A stretch of 64,000 nt of DNA. Source: Diphasiastrum complanatum (Eukaryota; Streptophyta; Lycopodiopsida; Lycopodiales; Lycopodiaceae). Below, piece by piece: positions 48,401-59,239 of the stretch; the stretch's first letter is position 1; each line of letters begins with the position of its first letter. Where the stretch lies: assembly GCA_029204225.1 (NCBI GenBank), contig MU831950.1, forward strand, positions 1 to 64,000. Direction: 5' to 3'. Made by a program: the position numbers and the translations under genes. Below the pieces are notes generated by a model. That model was given only the letters and a program-made list of their open reading frames with translations. It was not told the DNA's origin and did no database searches.

Positions 48401-48545
48401 GATCGAAAGGTGGTTCCACAAAGTTTTCTGAAACTTTGGGAATCAGCTTTGTTGAGTCACTACCAGACGTGGAAGCTTGGTCTGATTGTTTGGATTCTGG
48501 CTCCTTAGACAAGGGTTGAATTGGCTGCTTAAGCATCTCATGCAT
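45500..48545 (-). pseudogene. G2 reverse transcriptase, RNase H and integrase
   Basis: The polymerase begins near 48080 (PYQSNPVYRERIDEDIKKLL), with VPKKNSKLRIYVDLKNLN, FSFLDGFNGCF and the catalytic IYLDDLG at about 47617. RNase H is at about 47210-46890 (YTDHQALLYIANK). The integrase finger at about 46600-46440 shows HEGIGSGHFS. The core at about 46380-45920 runs through YYPRCNGQAESTNKTL. The C-terminal module at about 45740-45600 has WHDRHLRNKDLHFGDQVLL, and this part is missing from G1. Stops include 48150 (Trp-like position), 47199 and 46858, and there are frame changes in integrase. It aligns with G1 throughout. Confidence 0.92.
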
Positions 48546-48548
48546 CTA

Positions 48549-49132
48549 TTATTTATGCTCGATTAATTTTGTATTAATAATTTTATTTTTTTGTAACCGA
48601 GGATTTTGTGGCGTTTGAGTGGGCGGTGTTGTTGCCTCACTTATCATGTCATCGTTGATTGTATCCCAGACTTTGTCTGAATACACATCCCATGTGTATA
48701 CTTTGGGTTTGGGTCTATACGCTGGTGTGTTGGGTACTTTGGATGTTAGTTGGACACGAGCCAACGAGCCTGGTGACTTGATCTCTTGAAGAATTACTTT
48801 TGGTGGATAACGTTGGGCATCTAGATAAAGGAGTACATGTTCATCCGTCATTTCTACATCATCCATGAAAATAATACCTTCTTCCGAAACATGGACGGTA
48901 GAGACACTAGGTTCTCCTAGGCACCATGCTATAGGAATCGGGTCAATCATCATAAGTGGGATGATGGGTGTATCAATGTCTACAGAAGATATGAGAATAT
49001 CCACAGCTTCTGCAGCAGTTTCGATACGACATCGATTGGAATCAGCATAGTCCACAGTGGCTAGTGCTTGTCCCCAATTGATTATGTCCGTTGATCTCGT
49101 ACAATGGCCTTTGGATTGGATCGGGACACTAT
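48549..49132 (-). pseudogene. G2 protease-RT linker
   Basis: This open stretch is equivalent to G1 3741-4230. It has ETAAEAVDILISSVDIDTP, acidic segments and KPKVYTWDVYSD, and no known domain. It would join protease to reverse transcriptase in the polyprotein. At 49132/49133 it abuts gag-end sequence, because about 1 kb (equivalent to G1 2733-3740, zinc knuckle and protease) is deleted. Confidence 0.75.
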
Positions 49133-50640
49133 CGGTTGCTCATTAGTGTTGTGGCAATAGCATAACCATCTTGGATGGCTAGCTATGATGGATTTGCCGG
49201 TGGTGTGGAATACTCATCTCGTGTGCACGAGCATGAGTTGTCTGTTTGATATTGTTGAGAACTAGGGGGTGAAAGTGTTGTATCGTAATGATATGAGTGA
49301 TTGTAGGAGTTTTCTACCAGATGTGCTTGTGCAGACTCTCGAGGGTGCCTATGTTTTTGTGCTCCTAGATCAGGTTATCCTCTTGGAGATGGTCCTAAGA
49401 GCGCCAGCTGTGGTTGAGGTTCATGTCTAGGTTGTCTGGGCAACTCTTGTACATGGACTTGGTTGTTTCGTGGTTGGTAGTGCATGTGTTGGTTCTGTGA
49501 AACAAACGGTTGTCGAGGAGGTTGATAATGTCCCCCTGACTGGTTGTGAGGCTGGTTCCTCGGGTTATAATAGCAATAAAGTAATGTAATGAAGTATCTG
49601 GAACCGGTTGGTATGAAGGGCACTCATTGCCAGTGTGTGCACCTCGACAATGAGGGCACCATGTGTTCTCTCGTCTATGGTGGATCTGGCCAGTGGGTAA
49701 CTGACCTGGCATCGAACTCTGGATAGACTTAAGAGTGTTTTGAAACCCTTTCGTGAGTTTCTCCATCTGTTGTTGGTGTTGCTGATTAAGCAACTCCATC
49801 TGTGTTTTCCACAACTATTCTCGTGTTTTGTCGTTTGGTCGAGCTTCTTGGACAACACGATGTGCTCTCCGTTCACGTGGCTCATCGACATCTGAGCCCT
49901 CGTCTTCTTCCCGAATGGCATCAGACATGGCTTGTTTCAATGATGTGTATTCATCATTGGAGCGAAGCTCACGTCGTATCCATCGTGGGAGTCCAACGAG
50001 GAACCATATTATGAGCATGGACTCAGTGGGTTGCTCTTGTACCTGACTTTTTAATCTTTTAAATCGTTCAATGTAGTCACGTACTTTCTTGTCTTTTGTC
50101 ATTTTGATGTTACTGAGCTTGAAAAAAGGACTTTCGATCAAGCGGAAGGGCTTGAAGCGTTTGATAAATGCCTCTTTCAAGAGTGACCAGTCACGTTTAT
50201 CTTCATGATGAAGCTTAAAAAACCATTCTCGTGTTCGATCGATCATGGTCATCGAGAAGAGCTGTACCATGGTGTTTGGTGATGTCTCACCATAGACATC
50301 ACATGCATTCTCAAAGACTTGAAGAAATCTTTGAGGATCAATGTCACCATCGTACTTAGGTAAATCTAGCTTTGGAGTACGTTTTTCAGTACATGGAACA
50401 TTATTTGCAAAAGCACCATTTAGGTGACCGTGCATGTGAAGATTCGCTAACATGAAAATGTGGACGATCATATGGATCTTCAAAACACATGGGTTCCCAT
50501 CTATCGAATGGGTTGTTGGATGGCTCTTGGACTTGGGATTTCATCCTGGAATATCGATTAAATCGAGCCTGTTCGGTGGATGGGGAGACCATCTCTGGTG
50601 GATAGTCCTATGTTGAATTCGGATCGTAAGGATGATCCAT
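49133..50640 (-). pseudogene. G2 gag
   Basis: The start ATG at 50640 gives MDHPYDPNST and a TAG in place of the Glu present in G1. The capsid region at 50483-49815 is open over 222 codons (PKYDGDIDPQRFLQVFENA, YIERFKRLKSQVQEQPTE, IRRELRSNDEYTSLKQAM). It resembles the retrotransposon Gag family and is less damaged than in G1. A stop at 49815 and shifts after 49620 follow. The C-terminal zinc knuckle has been removed by the deletion at 49132. Confidence 0.85.
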
Positions 50641-50659
50641 AACACGCTAGAGTACCTTA

Positions 50660-51430
50660 GGATTGTGAGAATAGGCCTCTTGGACTCTTGGTAACTTGAC
50701 TCGTTGGAATCGTTGTTCGGAATGCGGTTGCTACAGTTCCACGGTGGATGCGATTGGAATGCGACCAGGTTACGGTTGAATGCGGTTGGAACGGTTCGAT
50801 GCGGTCGATTACGGTGGTATGCATTCTGTTGCGGTGGGATACGGGTGAATGCGGTGGGTTGTTGTGCAAGGGTGAAGGCGGTTGGGGTGCTATTTGCTTG
50901 CGGTTGAATGCTGTGGGTTGTAGTGGAATGCGACCTATGATTCAAGGATGAATGCTGTTGGGGTGCGATTGAAATGGGACTTGTTGCGATTGAAGGAGAA
51001 GTCAGTGGGTGTGCGGTTGTTTGCGGTCGAAAGTGGTGGGTTGCGGTCTGTTGTGGTTGATGGCGGTCACTACGGTGCAACGGTGTATGGGGTTGGAATG
51101 CTATCTGGTGATAGTCGAATGCGGTCGCTACAGTGCAATAGTGGATGCGGTTGGAATGCTATCTAATTGTAGGTGAATGCGGGTGGGATGATTGAAAAGT
51201 GGATGGGGTTTGAATGCGAGCTGGTTGCTGTTGAATGTTGGTGTGACAGTTGATTTCGGTCGCAACGTTCAATAGGTGGTGTGGTTGCGGGTGAGTCCGG
51301 TCTCTACGGTGGATGGGTGGAGGTGGTTTGATTGCGGTCCCTACGATTCAATGGTCGCTGTGGTGCTGTTGTTGGTGATTGCGACGACTCAATGCGATCA
51401 CTACTGTGTAAGGGCTGGGGTGCGGTTATT
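50660..51430 (-). repeat. GCGGTTG minisatellite leader of G2
   Basis: Diverged short repeats with GAATGCGGTTGGAATG-like and GCGGTC(G/A)CTAC-like words (plus strand) fill the stretch between gag and the partial 5' LTR. They differ from the CTCGACCGA repeats at the equivalent place in G1. Open frames on both strands here are repeat artefacts. Confidence 0.8.
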
Positions 51431-51437
51431 TGCGGTT

Positions 51438-51825
51438 GGGCCCTTAAATAAGCAAGAGGGCTGCCCATGTGGAGCCCAATTGGCAATTCCACCAAATTAG
51501 AAATTACAAGTGGAAATTGCCCTTCCACTAGAGGTCACCATCAAAAGGTGGCTCACTCTAAATTATTTAAGGGGGGTCTACATTTATTTACAAAGCCTAG
51601 GAAACATTACTAGCTCCTACATGGTCGTTCCTTATCTGGGATACACCATGTACAGGCTCACATAGATATTTCATTGTCATTCTAGCTAGTAATTTCTCGG
51701 CTCTCATGCTCGGCTCTCGGGTTCTCCTGCTCTCCTCCTTTTGAGACCTCCTCGGTCATGGGTGAGAGATATTCTGTGTCTTCAGCTTGGCTTGACATCT
51801 GGAGATTCGGTGGAATCTGCTAACA
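51438..51825 (-). repeat. G2 5' LTR, first 388 bases only
   Basis: This matches 42580-42965 closely. It begins with TGTTAGCAGATTCC at 51825 on the minus strand. The homology ends abruptly against the minisatellite near 51437, so the promoter-distal LTR part and the primer site are gone. Confidence 0.9.
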
Positions 51826-51830
51826 AAAGC

Positions 51831-52097
51831 TGTCAAAACTGCTGTGTTCTTGCAAAATAGAAGCCATACAGTTGTTGTACATAATCGCACACCCGAGGAG
51901 GCATTCACTGGTAAGAAGCCTAAGATGGATGGGTTGCGAGTATTTGGATGCCGAGTGTATGTTCACATACCTAAGAGCGAGAGAGCCAAAATGCAGGTAA
52001 AGGCCTTGAAGTACTAAAAATCATGTATACTAAACATTTAAGTACTGATAAGCTTGAGTTTTTTAGAGAAAAGCTCTTTGTAAGAAAGATAAACTAG
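51831..52097 (+). pseudogene. C2 integrase C-terminal part fused to RNase H end
   Basis: Integrase resumes after G2 as AVKTAVFLQNRSHTVV, RTPEEAFTGKKPKMDGLRVF and GCRVYVHIPKSERAKMQ. The frame stops near 52014. From 52017 the frame YTKHLSTDKLEFFREKL, ending in TAG at 52095, is the very end of copia RNase H. The whole reverse transcriptase between them is deleted. The polypurine tract and 3' LTR follow. Confidence 0.85.
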
Positions 52098-52111
52098 GGC
52101 TTAAGGGAGAG

Positions 52112-52451
52112 TGTTCGAATAAGTAAGCCCGAGTTTCTCTTATAGTTCATGACTTTCCGTGTTTAGCAGTGATTTCAAATTTTTTACTGCTTTTGTGATA
52201 GTATGCATGAGTGCCAGTTTGACATCACACGTAGTGTAAGTTGGGACACGCGTCCCATAACGGGGACCGAACTGCCATGCAGCGGTACCCCACAAAAATT
52301 AGACTGTGTATATGTACCTTTTAGTCTCTTTTGTTAATACAGTTCAGAAGTGTTCTCTTGGGTTGGTGTGTGATCTCTCTTTATTGCTTATTTGTTTGAT
52401 GTTAGATTGCTTGCAAATTAGCTAACTATATTGCCAATAAGATCCTTGACA
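52112..52451 (+). repeat. C2 3' LTR
   Basis: Starts TGTTCGAATAAGTAAG after the purine tract and ends GATCCTTGACA. It pairs with 38631-38970, with few differences, and is followed by the target duplication ACTTC. Confidence 0.95.
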
Positions 52452-52456
52452 ACTTC

Positions 52457-53394
52457 TCACTTACATAAATAATTGAAATACATAATTGTAAGTTGACAAT
52501 TGTATCGATGCTTATGAGGCTTGCATGTTAGTCTTTAGTAATCAATTAGGTGATAAATAGCCATAAAATTGGTATCAATCAAGAAGTTGATTTTTGTTAA
52601 CTATTATCTTATTAATTGATAAATGCTAAATAAATGATAATCATATATTATAATTAGTTATCCTTTAATTCTTGAATTGTTTTACACTATTATCGGTTAT
52701 CTAGAAGTTGTCTAAATTTTGTGAAATGGCCTGCTCTCCATCGTACTGGACAGCTGAATCATCATCTCTAGTAGCGGTTTTGGCCAAGCAGATCATCATC
52801 GTCATCTACAATAGCCGCAACAAGAGGAAGAGGTACAAATTTGTATTTCCCAAATGATGTGTTCTTTGTTTGTCATTTGTTCTGATATATCAACACAGCT
52901 TGGGCTGGGAACCAGTTGATCGCATCCAGTTAAATGGCTGGAATAATGAATGAACTCGCATCAGGTGGCAAGATTGCATTGTGTAGAGGCTGCTTGCATA
53001 GTTTAGTCACTACTTTTGTATTCTGTAGCATGTTTCTATGTACTGAACTGAATTCAACCTCGTGCTTATGATTGGAGGAACACGCTTGCATTGAATGCTT
53101 TATTCATGTCACTTTCTAAGTATTCTTTCAGCTTGCGAAACAAAGCATCATTCTTTGGGTGGTATCCACTCAACAAAGTGCTCCCTCTGTATTATGGCTG
53201 CAATTTTGGTTATTGCAGCAAATTGAGCCTGCGGATGCATTCAGTAGTTACACCATTGACTTAAGCAAGTTTTTATGACTGCCCTCAAAAGAAGGGTAAT
53301 GTTTCTCTGCCAAGTAGACCATTACACATAACACCTTATAAACATTTCTCTACAATCAAAAATTGGCCAAAGGTGTTTGAATGGGAAACTAGGG
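52457..53394. other. Spacer between C2 and the Harbinger fragment
   Basis: AT-rich sequence without a recognisable coding region. The N-terminal part of the Harbinger transposase could not be found here. Confidence 0.5.
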
Positions 53395-54017
53395 AACTAC
53401 TTCTTAGTCGGGGACGCAGCTTACCCACCAAGGGATTGGATGCTAAGTCCATTGAAAGGTCATAAGGATGGTTGTCTAGGGTTGAATACTATTGGAATTA
53501 TACACAATCAAGCACTAGAATGGCAGTTGAGCGAGCATTTGGTATGTTAAAGTCGAGGTGGAGAATTTTGCTCAAGCGAAATGACATGAAGCTACAATAT
53601 GTTCCGGAGATGGTTGCGACTTGCCTCGTACTGGACAATCTATGTATTATACACAAAGATAGCTTTGATGAGACGTGGGCAGCTGAGGCTGAGGCTGAGT
53701 TGAGGATGATCAATATGTCTATGAATCATGGCAATGTTCAAGAGAGGGAGGCCGTAAACTTATGCTCTGAAGCACTATCTGAAGACCAAAGATTGCGAAC
53801 CACCAATGAAGAGGTCTTGTTAGGACACCATGATGAGGAGCACTTGAGGGATAGTAATTGCCATGGAGATGGTTCCTCTGAAAGTGAGTATTTAGATGAT
53901 GATAGAACAGTTCGGGTGAGCACGATTAAACTTACAACACTTGGGACACAACGACGAGATAAACTAGCAGCTGTATTGTATGCTAGGAGGCATATTCCTA
54001 ATCAACCATCTGAGTAA
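53395..54017 (+). pseudogene. PIF/Harbinger-type transposase, C-terminal fragment
   Basis: DDE_Tnp_4-family nucleases cut DNA for PIF/Harbinger transposons, and some are domesticated in plants. The block YFLVGDAAYPPRDWMLSPL at 53398 contains the second catalytic Asp. After a one-base frame change at about 53470 the frame continues SSTRMAVERAFGMLKSRWRI, with the catalytic Glu, and VPEMVATCLVLDNLCIIHKD. It ends in an acidic tail and RDKLAAVLYARRH at a stop at 54017. The first catalytic Asp and the DNA-binding partner are absent. The frame change could hide a small intron, so a host-derived gene fragment is possible. Confidence 0.78.
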
Positions 54018-55036
54018 GGTGAAGATCATATCCAAAATGTCTGTGGTATCAAAATTTAATTAGCTTGTTGATTTAACATGCATTCTTTTTTTATATCACT
54101 AATGTAACACAACTTTGTCACACGTTGATTTTTACATTCAAGATAACATAGTCTATGGCTGATTGCATTCTTCCAAATGTGTGCATAGGATCAGGAAACA
54201 TCAAAGCCATTCTTGAGTGAATAGCAAAAGTTCTTCAACAACATTCTTGGATCATCGCATGAAAAAAGACTCTGAAAATTTTCACAAAGAGAGACCATTC
54301 TGCAATCTGAAATTTGCAAATCATGATTGTTGGTCATGTGTGCCAACAATAAGTTAGTGAGGGTTAGCATTTTCTTGCAAAATATCATGTTAAAACAACT
54401 GACATTATGATCAATCACATCAAGCACTCAGGAAATGTACCCCTGGGGGTTTCGGCTATACCATGAGGGCAATGGGAGTTCAGATTCTGTCCCTTGTTGC
54501 CGACTTTCTTCTCAGTCACCTCTCTCAGGTGCGTTGTGGTGCTCTTATATCAGTTTTTCTTACAAAAACTCAGCTCGCTGTTGCCACTCTAAACTTGAAA
54601 CCGGGTCTCACTTTTTTTAGCAACTGAAACAGAATACAAGCTTCCTATTCAAGATGTTGAAAAGAAGTGAACAACTTTTAAGCTCTAACCAGTTCATTAA
54701 TATCTTTGAGGCATTCATATGGAGACTCATTAGGGGATGTCTATAAAATATAGCTTAGGATTGCATCAGAAGTCTGATGCAGGCCTGCACAATTTATGGG
54801 TTTTTGTTTTGCATCATCTGTAGCTTCTTTGCATCACAAGGATTGCATTGACTTTGGAGGCTGAAGATAGAAGGTGATTTTAATTTTCTGTTTTGCTTGC
54901 TACTGGATTGAGCTCTCAGTTGAATACTGGAAATTGATTGATTGCAAAGAACTAGCGGGTGCGCGGACCAGAGGTGCGGACAGGCTGTTTTGTATTCCGG
55001 TCTCTCTCTCTCTCGCGAAGCACCACACACGCGCTT

Positions 55037-55078
<42 letters not shown>

Positions 55079-55727
55079 GAACCAGGAAAGGGGAGGTCGC
55101 GGAGAAGAGGGCTCTACATGTGAAAGGGGGGGGTCCATTACTTGGAAAGAGGCAGGGACCAAACAGGGGTAAGTCGTGGGACTGGGCCAGCGAGCCTCGG
55201 TCCCATGTGAAACCACCCTTAAAGCACTATGCCAATGTAACAAGGTAGTTATAGAAAAGGTGGAAAATTTGAATTTACCAGCTCGTCTCAGAGTTCATAG
55301 TGCATTGGATAAGAACCTTGCTTATGGGCTCACCCATGTAGGTTCAAGCTCACATATGCATGGTTGAGGGCATTGTTGAAGTTGCTCAGGCCACCCTTAG
55401 AGGCCCCAAAGCTTGTTGTTGCCAACCTAGAGGGGCTACACTGCCTCAACTTAGGGGCCACGATGGCCATTGTAGCCCTTCGTCCACGAAGATCCTTGAT
55501 GCTTGGCCTTAGGTGTGTTCAAGGTCCTTAGGGCCATGAATTTTTATTGATGCCTGACCTTAGGATGTATGGTTCCTTGGTGCTCGGCCTTAGGGCCGTA
55601 AAATCTCATGTCATAGCTTTGGACTGATTGCAAATAGTGCATTAGGTTTAGGGTTAAGATTAGGGTTATGATTAGTCATGCATTTAGGGTGTAGGGTTTG
55701 AGGTTTAAGAGAGAATTTGTGCGATGC
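54018..55727. other. Upstream region of the MurC-like gene
   Basis: No credible gene is seen. It contains a CT microsatellite (55001-55075), short direct repeats around GCCTTAGG at about 55490-55600, and AGGGTTTAGGGTTAAG telomere-like motifs at about 55645-55710, close to the presumed start of the MurC-like gene. Confidence 0.5.
55001..55075. repeat. CT-rich microsatellite, interrupted
   Basis: Two CT runs (about 55001-55014 and 55037-55075) are separated by GCGAAGCACCACACACGCGCTTG. Confidence 0.95.
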
Positions 55728-56123
55728 ATGTTCGCAGCCTCTGTATTTGCAATGCTCACGTCTTCCTTCAAAAGTATACAGGCCATGCCCTCTCCATCTC
55801 TCTCGCCTGCCACCTCCCGCTATGCCACACCTTCTTGCCATTCTCAATTCCTGCCATCCCATACCAGCAGCAGCAAAATAATTTCTTCTTCTGCACTTCT
55901 GTCAAGGCAGCAGCAGTTTTGCCTTATCAGAAACTCTTGCCACCAACAAAGGGACTACAGTGTCAATGACAAGCTCTTCTTCAGAAAAAACCTGGACGAA
56001 TTTGTCCCCAGGGCTTTGCAAGGAAATGCAGATGATGATGATCAGAAGCAAGGGAGGTGGGTGCACTTTGTGGGCATTGGAGGCTATGGTCTCTCGGCTC
56101 TGGCCATGCTGGCTTTGAAACAG
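55728..56123 (+). CDS. MurC-like UDP-N-acetylmuramate-alanine ligase, first exon (partial)
   Basis: MurC adds L-alanine to UDP-MurNAc in peptidoglycan synthesis, and plastid versions occur in mosses and other plants. The exon encodes 132 residues, starting MFAASVFAMLTSSF. An in-frame upstream ATG at 55698 is also possible. The first 70 or so residues are Ser/Ala/Thr-rich and poor in acidic residues, as expected of a chloroplast transit peptide. Near the end GRWVHFVGIGGYGLSALAM matches the N-terminal nucleotide-binding loop (GxGGxG) of MurC-type ligases. A donor CAG|GTTACA at 56123 ends the exon in phase 0. The remaining ligase domains must lie past a copia-filled intron beyond the window, unless the gene is broken. 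Confidence 0.7.
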
Positions 56124-56824
56124 GTTACAATTTGCATCTCATCAAGTCATCTGTAAAGCTTTTTGCTGCTAGTGTAGAGAATGGGGGAGTCTTTGTAGTA
56201 GTTTTGGGTAAAGAATCAGTAAATGTTTTTGATAGGCTTTCATTGAGAATGTTATTTCCGTGAATTCTGAATCAGACTTGGAATGATCGTTACCCGCTCC
56301 CAAAAAATTTAGGCTGAACGTTTTGGAATGCTCTTTCGTTTGTTATTTTGATACAAAACAATAAAAAAAATTAGTTTATTAATCCGTACATACAAGACAC
56401 TTTGTTTGTAATGCATTCTGTGCATATAGAACGTAATAATTAAATACGTTTTTTTTAATTTGTTCGTTAAAGGTAAGTTAAAAAGGCGCTCCGTACAATG
56501 TTCGAAACGAGCTTATTCCAAATGCCATGGGAATATGTTCACAACATCGCTGCTTAGAGTCAATGGACGAAAACTGAAGTTCCCTTTTCATTTTTCTACA
56601 TTTTTATTGGTTGGATAATGTTTTATGCGCATGTAAAAATGATTTCTTGTACTTAAAACCTGTAGTACAAGATTCCCTAATTTCTTTTAGCTAAAATGAA
56701 AATGTATTCAATGGAAAAGCCTAAAAGTCGAATTTCTTTTTGACAACACATTTTTAGCAAATACAAGAAAACATGTTGAAACCTAAAGTTGAAGTTTTTA
56801 AAGAGATGGCTGTAAGGAAATTTT
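56124..56824. other. Start of intron 1 of the MurC-like gene
   Basis: AT-rich intronic sequence before copia C3. No feature other than the donor site is recognised. Confidence 0.5.
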
Positions 56825-59193
56825 GTGGGTGACACTCAACAAGATCAAGCTTTCTTCACGAAAGGCAAGGGCAAAGTCAAGTCAAAAGGAAAGGGGAAGC
56901 CTCCTTCCAAGGATGAGCAAAAGCCCATTGGAGGTCAAGATGTCAACACTCAAAAGAAAAAAGGGAAGTGCCATTATTGCAAGAAGTATGGGCACTTCAT
57001 CAAGGATTGTAAGAAGAAGCTTGCGAAAGAGGAGAGTAAAGGAATTGATACTAGTGCTTCACTTGCTACTTTGGAGCAAGAGCTTGAAGCTAGTGATCTC
57101 TTCAACCAAGACTATGCTTTTGTGTCTAATATTGCTTCTACTAGTACTTCTACATCTATGAGGAATTCAGGTTCTGTTTTGCAAGTTGCTGATTTTCAGC
57201 CCATTGAATGGGTGATTGATAGTGGTGCTACTCGTCATATGACTTCTCGCAAAGAAGCATTCACTAAATTAGTGAAAGTGCAAAATGGAAGTAAGGTACA
57301 ATGTGCGGATGATGCATCTTATTCTATTCATGGAATTGGAATTGTAGCCATCATTCTGCCTGATGGTGTAGAAAAGTACATTAAGAATGTGCTTTATGTT
57401 TCGGGAATCAAAAAGATTCTTCTTTCGGTTTTAACTATGTTGAAGCAAGGACTAGTTGTTGAGTTCAAAGAAGATAAATTGTCTTGTCAAGGATCCTAAA
57501 AGATCACTCTTGATTATTGTTTCGGGAACAATGCATGCTGGCTTATTCATTATGGATACCTATGAGCGACGAATTCCCTCTACATGTCTTGTTGCTTCTA
57601 CATCACAATCATTGGAGTTGGCTGAATTGTGGCACACAAGGCTTGGGCATCTCAACTTTGCAAGTTCGAAGAGACATTTAATATGGTAGAAGACATTCCT
57701 ACTATTGAGCAGCCGGAAGGGCATGTATGCGAGGGCCAAAGGAAACCTTTTCCAATTGATGGAGTTATAAGGGATCTTGATAAATTTGATTTGGTTCATA
57801 GTGATGTTTGTCATCCAATGAGGACCGAATCCATTGGAAAGTGCATCTATTTTGTGACTTTTATTGATGACGTTTCCCGTTTTACATGGGTCTATTCTAT
57901 GAAGACTAAATCGAAAGTTTTTCAACGTTTCAAAGATTTTCTAGCAATGGTGGAAAATCAGTTTGGGCATTCTTCGAAGACCTTACACACCGATCGAGGA
58001 GGGGAATACATTAAGAATACGTTCGGTGCATTTCTTCGAGAAAAGGGAATTCTACATCAAATGACAACTCCCTATACGCCTCAACAAAATGGTGTTGCCG
58101 AGCGAAAGAATCGCACACTTATGGAGATGGCCCGTTGCATGCTCAAAGCAAAGGGGCTGCCTGACAAGTTTTGGGCTAAAGCGGTTATAATGACATCATA
58201 CATAAGCAATCGTTGTCCTACTAAAGCATTGAAAGTATTAACTCCTTATGAAGTTTGGTGTGGAAAGAAGCCTACAATCTCTCACTTTCGCATTTTTGTT
58301 TGTACGGCTTATGCTTTTGTTCCGGATAAACTTCGTACAAAGCTTGAGGTTAAAGGAGTTAAATGCATTTTTGTTGGCTATAGTAGTGAAAGCAAAGGCT
58401 ATAGGCTGTTCAATTTGAGCACTAACAAGATTATTGTTAGTCGTGATGTGCATTTTGATGAAAAGAATTCATTAGATGTGGCCCCAACTCATATCTTGAA
58501 GGGGGACAACCCACATAGTGTGAATGTTGAAGTTTTTCCAGATTTGGTACCATCTTCTATTGCTGGAGATAAGGGGCAGCAATCAACTAGTTTCGACCTG
58601 CCCAACACCTCATCAAGTTTAGAGCCTAATTTTCATCAAGAACCGCTCGTTGTTGCTCAAAATCAGTCTACAAGAACTGTTGGACAACAAGGACTAGTTT
58701 TGAAAGATCTTGGACGGACAGCAAATTGTAAGAAGAGACATAGCTGTTGGACAGCCCAAAACAGTCCCACGGTGGTTGTTGTCGACTTTGTGGGACAATA
58801 AAGTAAGTTCATTTTATGATGGAAAGACACGTGCCTCTACAAAATCAGTGGACTATGCTGATTTTTCAGATTTTGCTCTTACATCTCATGGAGATATTGC
58901 GGAAGAACCTGATTTTTATGAGCAGGCCAAGGGAGTAAAATGTTGGGAGGATGCGATGCAAGATGAGTATGACTCACTTATGAAGAACCAAATTTGGGTT
59001 CTTGTTGATCTTCCTCATGGGAAGAATGCAATTAGTTCTAAATGGGTATACAAAATCAAGTATAAGGCAGATGGTACCATTGAAAGGTACAAGGCAAGGC
59101 TCATTGCCAAAGGCTATGCTCAGCAAAAGGGGATTGATTATGAGGAGACTTTTTCTCCTACTGCTCGGATGACTACTACCGTGAGGGTAGTAA
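56825..59193 (+). pseudogene. C3 gag-pol (zinc knuckle, protease, integrase, RT start)
   Basis: This is a copia polyprotein. The zinc knuckle is CHYCKKYGHFIKDC at about 56970, and the protease is WVIDSGATRHMTS at about 57208. A frame change occurs near 57490. The pre-integrase region is LWHTRLGHLNFASS at about 57628, with another change near 57660. The integrase core has VHSDVCHPM, FIDDVSRFTW, HTDRGGEYIK and TPQQNGVAERKNRTL, with the D, D, E triad. VFVCTAYAFV-like and IIVSRDVHFDE segments follow. A frame change at about 58720 leads to reverse transcriptase (QIWVLVDLPHGKNAISSKWV, KARLIAKGYAQQKGIDYEET). The integrase frame is open for about 390 codons. Confidence 0.92.
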
Positions 59194-59239
59194 TGTAATA
59201 GATCCTAACACCACAGTAGGGCAAACACTAACTGATCCA
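59194..59239 (-). repeat. G3 3' LTR terminal fragment
   Basis: TGTAATAGATCCTAACACCA... matches 63473-63518 base for base. Homology ends where RNase H-tether coding sequence begins. Confidence 0.88.

Larger units (their letters stand above)
41854..51825 (-). mobile_element. Ty3/gypsy element G2 inserted in C2
   Basis: This minus-strand element is of the same family as G1. Element order from 51825 downward is: first 388 bases of the 5' LTR; a minisatellite leader (the rest of the LTR and the primer site are deleted); gag; a linker with the protease deleted; reverse transcriptase; RNase H; integrase; a TATA-like region; a second minisatellite; an unidentified frame; a polypurine tract; and a complete 3' LTR (42965-41854). 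The flanks GAAGT (41849-41853) and AAAGC (51826-51830) look like a GAAGC target duplication with one change in each copy. The element has multiple stops and cannot be autonomous. Confidence 0.93.
38631..52451 (+). mobile_element. Ty1/copia element C2, split by gypsy G2
   Basis: Direct LTRs (38631-38970 and 52112-52451) flank the element, with the 5-bp target duplication ACTTC outside (38626-38630 and 52452-52456). The primer site TGGTATCAGAGCCTGGGA is at 38971 and the polypurine tract TTAAGGGAGAG at 52101. The integrase gene is interrupted by the G2 insertion (41854-51825). The leader/gag block is inverted (about 39402-40490), and reverse transcriptase plus most of RNase H is deleted. Without G2 the element is about 3.85 kb. 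Confidence 0.95.

Noticed and set aside
50657-51166. Open frames on both strands upstream of G2 gag
   Set aside because: They follow the GCGGTTG minisatellite in the untranslated leader and have no counterpart in G1.
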